From Frankiales bacterium (GTDB lineage Bacteria; Actinomycetota; Actinomycetes; Mycobacteriales; SCTD01): DNA of 5,443 nt. The position numbers and the translations under genes were made by a program. Shown piece after piece: positions 1 through 4,564 of this stretch; positions within the stretch are counted from its first letter, which is position 1, and every line of letters begins with the position of its first letter. The stretch is taken from the NCBI GenBank assembly GCA_025465145.1, contig JAODNS010000260.1, positions 1 through 5,443 on the forward strand. The letters run 5' to 3'. Below the pieces are notes generated by a model. It made no database searches and was not told the origin of the DNA. It was given only the letters and a program-made list of their open reading frames with translations.

Positions 1-1
1 C

Positions 2-130
2 GCGGTGGCCGGACCGAACGGCGCCGCGGTGCGCAGCCTGCGCCTGCCGGGCGACCGGGAGCGGGTGCGGCTGCTCGCTGTCACGGCCGCGCTGGACCTG
101 CTGCGGCGCACGGCGGCCGTTGCGCCCTGA
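2..130 (+). CDS. cinA: CinA family protein, C-terminal fragment (nicotinamide-nucleotide amidohydrolase domain), 5' truncated by window
   Basis: The reading frame open from base 2 encodes 42 residues and ends at TGA 128-130. It begins AVAGPNG, followed by RLPGDRERVR and a final helix ALDLLRR. This is the pattern of the extreme C-terminus of the CinA/PncC domain: a VAGP strand, then a basic G-D-R-x-x-V-R segment, then an amphipathic last helix. Family members deamidate nicotinamide mononucleotide to nicotinate mononucleotide in pyridine-nucleotide salvage, in the cytoplasm. The catalytic region lies outside the window, so activity cannot be judged. The position immediately before clgR agrees with the common actinobacterial gene order, which supports the call. 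The 71-base gap to clgR leaves room for a separate clgR promoter. Whether the full protein also has the N-terminal MoCF-like domain cannot be seen. Confidence 0.85.
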   Translation, partial: AVAGPNGAAVRSLRLPGDRERVRLLAVTAALDLLRRTAAVAP

Positions 131-159
131 GCGGACGCCGCTGTGCTGAGGTGGCCGCA

Positions 160-170
160 CGCGGGTAGCG
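160..170 (+). promoter_or_regulatory. Candidate ClgR operator (CGC-N5-GCG) overlapping a -10-like hexamer, upstream of clgR
   Basis: The sequence reads CGC-GGGTA-GCG, matching the CGC-N5-GCG core of reported actinobacterial ClgR boxes, 31 bases upstream of the clgR ATG. The overlapping hexamer TAGCGT (166-171) fits the actinobacterial -10 pattern TANNNT, but I see no convincing -35. ClgR activates its own gene in several actinobacteria, so position and motif agree. The spacer matches the published consensus poorly, and a six-base GC-only core arises often by chance in DNA this GC-rich. The call therefore rests mostly on location. Confidence 0.35.
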
Positions 171-201
171 TTGCCCCACGACGAGCAGGGAGGTGGCGGG
201 C

Positions 202-513
202 ATGGCGGTTCTGCGCACGCTGATCGGCGAGTCCCTGCGCACCACGCGGCTGCGCCAGCAGCGGACCCTCCGCGAGGTGTCCGGCGCGGCCCAGGTGTCC
301 CTCGGCTACCTCTCCGAGGTCGAGCGGGGCCAGAAGGAGGCGTCTTCCGAGCTGCTCGCCAGCATCTGCCGCGCCCTGGGCATCCGGCTGTCCGACGTCC
401 TGCGCGACGTGAGCGAGACGCTGTCGGTCCTCGAACCCGCTCCTGACCTCGTCCTGGAGCCCGCTCCGGTGGCCTCGGTCCACTCGATCCGGGACGTCGT
501 CGCCGCCGCCTGA
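202..513 (+). CDS. clgR: ClgR-type XRE-family helix-turn-helix transcriptional activator
   Basis: This 103-residue protein is nearly all one XRE (Cro/CI) helix-turn-helix domain. The DNA-binding helices span about residues 22-43 (TLREVSGAAQVSLGYLSEVE), followed by RGQKEASSELLASIC, a stretch very characteristic of ClgR. ClgR controls clp protease genes and, in mycobacteria, the psp envelope-stress operon. ATG 202 is chosen over an in-frame GTG at 193 because GGGAGG at 188-193 is a strong ribosome binding site eight bases upstream of the ATG and would overlap the GTG. The tail after residue 75 is variable, holds two LEPAP repeats, and ends VVAAA. A terminal Ala-Ala is a known Clp-degradation signal, and Streptomyces ClgR is reported to be unstable through its C-terminal alanines. 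The next gene starts only 36 bases on, suggesting co-transcription. The usual neighbour pspA is displaced about 4 kb downstream. Confidence 0.9.
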   Translation: MAVLRTLIGESLRTTRLRQQRTLREVSGAAQVSLGYLSEVERGQKEASSELLASICRALGIRLSDVLRDVSETLSVLEPAPDLVLEPAPVASVHSIRDVVAAA

Positions 514-527
514 GCGTGACAGCATGA

Positions 528-545
528 CCTCGTCGTCTGACGAGG
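528..545 (+). promoter_or_regulatory. Perfect hairpin covering the ribosome binding site of the VWA gene
   Basis: CCTCGTC (528-534) and GACGAGG (539-545) form a perfect 7-bp stem with a GTCT loop, in the 36-base gap between clgR and the VWA gene. The right arm contains the start of the purine run at 542-549 that would serve as Shine-Dalgarno sequence for the VWA gene. Folding would hide it. No U-tract follows, so a classical intrinsic terminator is less likely than translational control or a weak attenuator. The function is inferred; the stem itself is directly seen. Confidence 0.5.
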
Positions 546-549
546 GGGA

Positions 550-2364
550 GTGTTGGCGGGTCGGAGCAGGGTGCCGCTGGTCGTCGCCGTCGTGGTGGGT
601 GTGATCGCGGTCCTGGCAGTCCGCAGCGCCACCTCGGGCGGCTCCGACAGCGCGAGGGGCAGCGGTGACCTCGGCCCGTCGGCGGCGCCGAGCGGCTGCG
701 TCACGCTGGCCGTCACGGCGTCGAGCGAGAAGGCGGCGCTGCTGTCCGCGATCGCGGACGACTACGCCAAGGACGACGGCGAGTCCGGCGACGGCTGCGC
801 GCGGGTCACCGTCACCAGCAAGGCCAGCGGCGGCGCCGCCACCGCGCTCGGCCGCGGCTGGGACGAGCGGGTCGACGGGCCACGGCCGGACGTGTGGTCG
901 CCCGCATCGCAGAGCTGGACCGGCCTGCTGCGCCAGGACACGACGGCGCGCGATGCCGCTGACCTCGTCGGCGACGCGAAGCTGCCCAGCATCGCGCGTA
1001 CCCCGCTCGTCATCGCGATGCCGAAGCCGATGGCGCAGACGCTGGGCTGGCCGGCGAAGCCCATTGGCTGGGGCGACGTGCTCGCGCTGGCGAAGGACCC
1101 GAAGGGCTGGGCGAAGTACGGCAAGCCGTACGGCTCGTTCAAGCTGGGCAAGACCAACCCGAACTTCTCCACCTCTGGCCTGCACGCGACGATCGGCGCG
1201 TACTTCGCCGCCACGCAGCGCTCCACCGACCTGAGCGCGAAGGACCTCGCGGACCCGAAGGTGCTCGCGTACGTGAAGGCGGTCGAGGGCTCGGTCGTCC
1301 ACTACGGCGACACGACACTGACGTTCCTGTCCAACCTGCAGAAGGCCGACGACGCTGGGCAGGGGCTGTCGTACGTCAGCGCCGCCACGGTCGAGGAGAA
1401 GTCGGTCTGGGACTACAACCAGGGCAACCCGACGGGCGACCCGAAGACGCTGGGCAAGCACGCGAAGCCGCGCACGCCGCTGGTCGCGATCTACCCGAAG
1501 GAGGGGACGCTGTTCAGCGACAACCCCTACGTGGTGCTGAAGGCCCCGTGGGTGGACGACGCGAAGCGGGCGGTGGCGGCGGACTTCTTCGCCTACGTGC
1601 AGTCGAGCAAGGCGCAGAAGCGGTTCACCGACGCGGCGTTCCGCGACTACGAGGGCAGGGCCGGCGGCCGGATCAACGTGAACGAGGGCATGCTGCCCGA
1701 CCAGCCCAAGGCGGTCATCGGCCCGCCCGCACCGGCGGTGCTCGCCGGCGTCAAGGACTCGTGGGAGCGCAACCGCAAGCGCGCGAAGGTGCTGCTGGTG
1801 CTCGACGTGTCCGGCTCGATGGGTGAGCAGGTGGGCTCGCAGGGGGCGACCAAGCTCGACCTCGCAAAGAAGGCGGCCGCGTCCGCGGTCGGGCTGCTGG
1901 CGCCGGACGACCAGCTCGCGCTGTGGGTGTTCTCGACCGAGCAGGACGGCACGAAGCCGTACCGGCAGCTGGTCCCGTTCGGGCCGGCGTCGACGCAGGC
2001 CGGCCTGGCGCGGCGAATGATCGCCGACCTGCAGCCGGAGGGCGGGACCGGCCTCTACGCCACCGCCCGGGCCGCGAACAAGGCGCTCGCTGCCTCGTAC
2101 GACACGTCGCGCATCAACGCGGTCGTGCTGCTGACCGACGGCCGCAACGAGTTCCCCGCGGACAACAGCATCGACTCGCTCACCGCGGAGCTGTCGAACG
2201 AGGACGCGGACCGGACGGTGCGGGTGTTCCCGATCGCGTACGGGGACGACGCCGACATCGGCGAGCTGACGAAGATCGCGGACGCGACGCGGGCGGCCGC
2301 GTACGACGCGTCCGACCCGGCCTCCATCGACAAGGTGCTGACGGCGGTGCTCAGCAACTTCTGA
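550..2364 (+). CDS. Membrane-anchored substrate-binding and von Willebrand factor A (VWA) domain protein
   Basis: The protein has 604 residues from GTG 550. Residues 1-8 are basic (AGRSR) and 9-25 form a strongly hydrophobic helix, so the N-terminus is a signal anchor or signal peptide and the rest is probably extracytoplasmic. Residues about 50-390 resemble a type 2 extracellular solute-binding fold. C50 and C83 could form a disulfide. Residues about 411-604 are a VWA domain with a complete MIDAS metal site: D419-x-S421-x-S423 (DVSGSMG), T500 in GGTGLY and D530 in LLTDGRNE. VWA domains bind ligands through the bound Mg2+. No catalytic function is evident. Such fusions are common in actinobacteria with no firmly known role. 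The start is uncertain: GTG 550 nearly touches the purine run at 542-549, while TTG 553 (better spaced) and GTG 571 are in-frame alternatives. The last would lose the basic N-terminus. It may be read through from clgR. Confidence 0.85.
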   Translation: MLAGRSRVPLVVAVVVGVIAVLAVRSATSGGSDSARGSGDLGPSAAPSGCVTLAVTASSEKAALLSAIADDYAKDDGESGDGCARVTVTSKASGGAATALGRGWDERVDGPRPDVWSPASQSWTGLLRQDTTARDAADLVGDAKLPSIARTPLVIAMPKPMAQTLGWPAKPIGWGDVLALAKDPKGWAKYGKPYGSFKLGKTNPNFSTSGLHATIGAYFAATQRSTDLSAKDLADPKVLAYVKAVEGSVVHYGDTTLTFLSNLQKADDAGQGLSYVSAATVEEKSVWDYNQGNPTGDPKTLGKHAKPRTPLVAIYPKEGTLFSDNPYVVLKAPWVDDAKRAVAADFFAYVQSSKAQKRFTDAAFRDYEGRAGGRINVNEGMLPDQPKAVIGPPAPAVLAGVKDSWERNRKRAKVLLVLDVSGSMGEQVGSQGATKLDLAKKAAASAVGLLAPDDQLALWVFSTEQDGTKPYRQLVPFGPASTQAGLARRMIADLQPEGGTGLYATARAANKALAASYDTSRINAVVLLTDGRNEFPADNSIDSLTAELSNEDADRTVRVFPIAYGDDADIGELTKIADATRAAAYDASDPASIDKVLTAVLSNF

Positions 2365-2372
2365 GCCGTAGG

Positions 2373-2440
2373 CGCACACGGGCTGATCCGCACCGGGCGC
2401 CACGCCGGCGCGGCAGCCACTCGCGATCAGTCTGTGTGCG
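2373..2440 (+). other. Three-tier nested stem-loop between the VWA gene and the helical membrane protein gene
   Basis: CGCACAC (2373-2379) pairs with GTGTGCG (2434-2440). Inside it, after a 3x3 internal loop, CTGATC (2383-2388) pairs with GATCAG (2425-2430). At the centre GCGCC (2397-2401) pairs with GGCGC (2407-2411) around a five-base loop. All three stems are perfect and symmetrically nested in the 116-base gap. No U-tract follows. It could be a transcription-termination or mRNA-stabilising structure after the VWA gene, or a palindromic protein-binding site. The pairing is directly visible; the role is not. Confidence 0.5.
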
Positions 2441-2480
2441 TTCTGGGGCTGGTGGGGCGGGCGTGGGGGAGACTCGGCGG

Positions 2481-3236
2481 GTGAGCCTGTCGGACGAGCT
2501 GCGCGACCCGTGGGGGCTCGTCGTGGCCGGCGTCGCCGGGGGCATGGCGTCTGCCTTCGCGGCCCCGGCAGTCGCCATCGCCGTGGCGGCAGGCGTGTTC
2601 GGCGCGAAGGTGATCAGCGGCGCGCTGGTCAACCGCGAGCCGCGCCGCACGACGCCGCAGGTCCCACGCCCGCCGCGGGGCACCGCCGCCGACGGCTGGC
2701 TGCGCCGGGCAGAGGCCGCCGTCCGCAGCCTCGACGACATGGCGGCCACGACGACCGCGGGTCCGACGGGTACCGCCGTGCGCAGCGCCGCCGACGAGGC
2801 CGGGGACACCCTCGCCGACCTCAGCCGCGTCGCCGCGCAGGTCACCGCCGTGGAGAGCGCGCTGGGCCGGGTCGACGTGCACGGGCTGGACGAGGAGGCG
2901 GCCCGGCTCGAGCAGGCCGCCCGGCGCGCTCGTACCCCCGAGGTCGAGGCCGAGATCCGCCGCTCCGCCGCCGCCGTCAACGACCGGCTCGAGGTGCGCA
3001 GCCGGCTGCTCGGCGTACGCGAGACGCTCCTCGCGCGCATGGAGGCGGTCACCTTCGGGCTCGAGGGCCTCGGCGCGCGGCTGGCGGAGGTGTTGGCGAT
3101 GACCGCCACCACCGGCGGCGTCGACACCTGCGCGCAGCAGATCAGCGACCTCGCGCTCGAGCTCGAGGGGCTGCGGGCCGGCCTCGTCGAGACCGAGGCG
3201 CTGTCGCGGCGCGCGCTGGACGCCGCCCCGGACTGA
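2481..3236 (+). CDS. Hypothetical membrane protein with N-terminal hydrophobic hairpin and helical, coiled-coil-like C-terminus
   Basis: I do not recognise this 251-residue protein with certainty. Residues about 11-50 are hydrophobic and Ala/Gly/Val-rich, long enough for two short membrane helices broken near P29. A basic, proline-rich linker follows (51-67, with RRTTPQVPRPPRG). Residues 72-248 are almost all helix-forming, with many Leu/Ala/Glu/Arg and likely coiled coils, for example around 131-185 and 218-248. It contains one cysteine (C217) and no enzyme motif. The GTG start is set by GGGGGAGA about ten bases upstream. The layout of a membrane hairpin followed by helical bundle loosely resembles XpaC-type proteins that occur near TelA and VWA genes, but this is a weak structural impression. 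Its placement after the VWA gene suggests a membrane partner of it. The final six codons and the stop lie in the 34-bp repeat that recurs near 4457. Confidence 0.75.
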   Translation: MSLSDELRDPWGLVVAGVAGGMASAFAAPAVAIAVAAGVFGAKVISGALVNREPRRTTPQVPRPPRGTAADGWLRRAEAAVRSLDDMAATTTAGPTGTAVRSAADEAGDTLADLSRVAAQVTAVESALGRVDVHGLDEEAARLEQAARRARTPEVEAEIRRSAAAVNDRLEVRSRLLGVRETLLARMEAVTFGLEGLGARLAEVLAMTATTGGVDTCAQQISDLALELEGLRAGLVETEALSRRALDAAPD

Positions 3237-3247
3237 GGTGCGTCCGC
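3214..3247 (+). repeat. 34-bp direct repeat, copy A (3' end of the helical membrane protein gene)
   Basis: This 34-base segment is identical to 4457-4490. It starts CGCTGGACGCC, includes GGACTGA with the stop of the upstream gene, and ends GTGCGTCCGC. The bases just outside differ on both sides (G versus C on the left, T versus G on the right). Copy A covers the last six codons (LDAAPD) plus the stop and 11 bases beyond. It is therefore probably the original copy, with copy B the duplicate. The two enclose the lipoprotein and DUF898 genes. Confidence 0.9.
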
Positions 3248-3339
3248 TCCGTGGCCACCTTCGTGTGATGCGCAGCGACTATCGGCGGAGCCTGCGGCGC
3301 CCCGACGAGTAGTGACTTCTGACCATCTAGGCGGTTTTC

Positions 3340-3394
3340 GCGGACATGGGGCTTTCCGTCCCACATCTTCTGCTCACCCCATCCGCAGCAGAAG
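3340..3394 (+). promoter_or_regulatory. Overlapping inverted repeats in the lipoprotein gene leader (alternative stems or pseudoknot)
   Basis: Two stems interleave just upstream of the lipoprotein start. Stem 1 pairs GCGGA-(CA bulge)-TGGGG (3340-3351) with CCCCATCCGC (3377-3386). Stem 2 pairs CTTCTGCT (3367-3374) perfectly with AGCAGAAG (3387-3394), and its loop is largely the right arm of stem 1. The order left1-left2-right1-right2 is that of a pseudoknot, or the stems are alternatives. The ribosome binding site GAGGA (3396-3400) begins two bases after stem 2, so folding could affect translation. The rest of the 168-base gap (3237-3404) shows no clear promoter and no small gene that I can support. 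Confidence 0.4.
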
Positions 3395-3404
3395 CGAGGA
3401 CGCC

Positions 3405-4016
3405 ATGACCAACAAGCAGCGCCTGATCATCCCGGGGGCGCTCATCGCGCTCGCCATGTTCGGCACAGCCGCGTGCGAGGGAGACCCGAGCACGACTGCT
3501 GCGAAGGCACCTGCAGGTGACGCGGCGCCTGTGGCGGTGGAGCAGACAGCGGCCGAGAAGGCCGCGGAGGCGACGGCCGCTGCAGCGAAGGCGGCCGCTG
3601 ACAAGGCAGCTGACGCGAAGGAGGCCGCAGCCAAGAAGATCGCGGACGCCAGGGCAGCCGCCGAGAAGAAGGTCGCTGCCGCCAAGCAAGCCGCAGAGAA
3701 GGCGGCCGCCGCTCGGGAGGCAGCCCTCACGAACGGCCAGAGGAACGCCAGCCGTGCTGCGGAGAACTACCTCGACATGACCGGCTTCTCGCGGAAGGGC
3801 CTCATCGACCAGCTGAAGTTCGAGGGCTACACGGTCAGCGAGGCCACCTACGGGGTCGACGACCAGAAGGCGAACTGGAACACCCAGGCAGGACGGTCAG
3901 CGAAGAAGTACCTCGAGATGACCGCCTTCTCCCGCTCGGGGTTGATCGAGCAGTTGATGTTCGAGGGCTACACGCGCTCGCAGGCCACCGCTGGCGTCAC
4001 CGCAGCCGGGCTCTGA
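3405..4016 (+). CDS. Ltp-family surface lipoprotein with Ala/Lys-rich stalk and two C-terminal Ltp repeats
   Basis: The protein has 203 residues. The start is ATG 3405, with GAGGA four bases upstream; it gives a proper lipoprotein signal: basic N-terminus (MTNKQR), hydrophobic core (8-20), then TAAC with C24 as the predicted lipid-modified cysteine. The lipobox is slightly weak, with Thr at -3. Residues about 46-108 are an uninterrupted Ala/Lys/Glu helix that would act as a rigid stalk. Two homologous units follow at about 113-152 and 161-200, 47 residues apart, each with a core like A-x-x-Y-L-[DE]-M-T-x-F-S-R and then a GLI-x-QL-x-FEGYT motif. These match the repeat of the Ltp 'host cell surface-exposed lipoprotein' family. 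In Streptococcus thermophilus phage TP-J34 that lipoprotein blocks injection of phage DNA. Here it is chromosomal, without visible phage genes, so an anti-phage role is only inferred. A DUF898 gene follows after 41 bases, probably in the same transcript. Confidence 0.85.
   Translation: MTNKQRLIIPGALIALAMFGTAACEGDPSTTAAKAPAGDAAPVAVEQTAAEKAAEATAAAAKAAADKAADAKEAAAKKIADARAAAEKKVAAAKQAAEKAAAAREAALTNGQRNASRAAENYLDMTGFSRKGLIDQLKFEGYTVSEATYGVDDQKANWNTQAGRSAKKYLEMTAFSRSGLIEQLMFEGYTRSQATAGVTAAGL
3541..3729 (+). repeat. Low-complexity Ala/Lys/Glu-coding tract in the lipoprotein gene
   Basis: The DNA is an irregular run of GCN, AAG and GAG/GAC codons encoding the helical stalk, residues about 46-108. 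Phrases such as GCCGAGAAGG or GCAGAGAAGG recur at irregular spacing (near 3552, 3659 and 3690). There is no exact tandem unit, so I read it as a compositionally biased coding region, prone to length change, rather than a true minisatellite. Confidence 0.6.
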
Positions 4017-4057
4017 CGGCGACGTCGACCGCCACACAGCGGCTGAGGAGACGCAGA

Positions 4058-4426
4058 ATGAGCAAAGACGGCCGGTTCACGTTCACGGGTGGCGCAGCGA
4101 CCTACCTGGGGACGGCAGTCCTCGCGTTCCTGATCACGGTCCTGACAGTGGGGATCTGTTATCCGTTCGCGCTGGTGCTGCGCGAGCGCTGGCGCGCGAA
4201 GAACAGTCACATCGACGGCCAGCAGCTCGCCTTCAACGGCTCGGCCGTCGGGCTGTTCGGCCTGTGGATCAAGTGGTTCCTGCTCAGCGTCATCACGCTC
4301 GGGATCTACCTGTTCTGGGTCGGCCCGCGCATCTACCAGTGGAAGTGGGAGCACACTTCGTTTGCGACCGGCGCGCGAGCGAACGGCTCGGGCTGGGCGA
4401 ACACAGATGTGTCTGCTGCGTCCTAG
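4058..4426 (+). CDS. DUF898-like (YjgN-type) small two-helix membrane protein
   Basis: The protein has 122 residues from ATG 4058, with an ideal ribosome binding site GAGGAG at 4045-4050. It has two internally similar halves. Residues 7-59 hold FTFTGG, a membrane helix (about 16-40) containing LTVGICYPFAL, then the basic W-rich segment RERWRAKNSHIDG. Residues 59-105 hold FNGSA, a second helix (about 66-90) containing ITLGIYLFWVGP, then YQWKWEHTSFATG. The repeated pattern F-x-G, then [IL]-T-[LV]-G-I-x-Y, then W-x-x-x-x-x is typical of DUF898/YjgN membrane proteins. Their function is unknown, and many are longer with more such units. The polar C-terminal tail is short. Codons rare in neighbouring genes (TGT, TAT, TTT, AGT) and a G+C of about 67% in counted lines suggest a different history from the flanks. 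It is probably co-transcribed with the lipoprotein gene 41 bases upstream. Confidence 0.8.
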   Translation: MSKDGRFTFTGGAATYLGTAVLAFLITVLTVGICYPFALVLRERWRAKNSHIDGQQLAFNGSAVGLFGLWIKWFLLSVITLGIYLFWVGPRIYQWKWEHTSFATGARANGSGWANTDVSAAS

Positions 4427-4452
4427 TGCTCGCGGTGCTGGTGTCGCAGGTG

Positions 4453-4495
4453 CAGCCGCTGGACGCCGCCCCGGACTGAGGTGCGTCCGCGGCTG
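4453..4495 (+). terminator. Strong 13-bp hairpin between the DUF898 gene and pspA, candidate terminator
   Basis: CAGCCGC-T-GGACGC (4453-4466) pairs with GCGTCCGCGGCTG (4483-4495): thirteen base pairs, mostly GC, with a single bulged T and a 16-base loop. It begins 26 bases after the DUF898 stop and ends 66 bases before the pspA start, where a terminator for the upstream unit would be expected. No T-run follows. Actinobacterial terminators often lack one, so this is a reason for caution and not a rejection. It contains copy B of the 34-bp repeat, and the outer part of the stem comes from unique sequence either side. Confidence 0.5.
4457..4490 (+). repeat. 34-bp direct repeat, copy B (intergenic, upstream of pspA)
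   Basis: All 34 positions are identical to 3214-3247, at an offset of 1243 bases. Here it lies outside any gene I support: the LDAAPD-stop phrase is a non-functional remnant, since the frame upstream of it runs back into an alternative frame of the DUF898 gene. Just left of the repeat, a weaker resemblance to copy A (a shared TGTCGC) hints that the duplication may once have been slightly longer. Confidence 0.9.
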
Positions 4496-4549
4496 ACGGG
4501 CGGGTAGGGGATCCGTCGGCTGCGTATCGTGGGCAGCCCCCGATCCGTT

Positions 4550-4564
4550 GGAGATGTCGACTTG
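4550..4564 (+). promoter_or_regulatory. Ribosome binding site and TTG start codon of pspA
   Basis: GGAGA (4550-4554) lies seven bases upstream of TTG 4562-4564, an ideal distance. The TTG gives a protein starting MNPFVKAW, as expected for PspA. An in-frame GTG at 4529 has no ribosome binding site and would add 11 unrelated residues, so it is rejected. The gap 4427-4561 otherwise holds the hairpin and repeat described above, plus a TATCGT hexamer (4525-4530) that could be a -10 box, though I see no matching -35. Confidence 0.75.

Noticed and set aside
131..201. Sigma-E type promoter (GGAAC...GTT) for clgR, as in mycobacteria
   Set aside because: A GTT is present near 170, but no GGAAC-like element lies at the right distance. 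None is seen upstream of pspA either.
1923..2480. Long + strand frame running from inside the VWA gene into the 2481-3236 gene, suggesting a much longer protein
   Set aside because: The upstream part is Arg/Gly/Ala-rich out-of-frame translation of the VWA domain. The real start is GTG 2481 with a clear ribosome binding site, followed by a sensible hydrophobic N-terminus.
2351..3364. 337-residue frame on the - strand over the helical membrane protein gene
   Set aside because: Its composition is Ser/Arg/Ala low complexity typical of the antisense of GC-rich coding DNA. It has no recognisable domain and lies opposite a better supported gene.
3312..3404. Upstream in-frame GTG start for the lipoprotein gene
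   Set aside because: It would add 31 polar residues in front of the signal peptide and destroy the lipoprotein N-terminus. ATG 3405 has its own ribosome binding site.
4264..4479. Small + strand frame ending in LDAAPD and the stop within repeat copy B
   Set aside because: It overlaps the DUF898 gene in another frame, and only its last residues match the upstream gene. It is better explained by the 34-bp duplication than by a real gene.
3214..4490. Insertion sequence or integrated phage between the direct repeats
   Set aside because: There is no transposase, integrase or terminal inverted repeats, and a 34-bp target duplication is longer than usual for insertion sequences.
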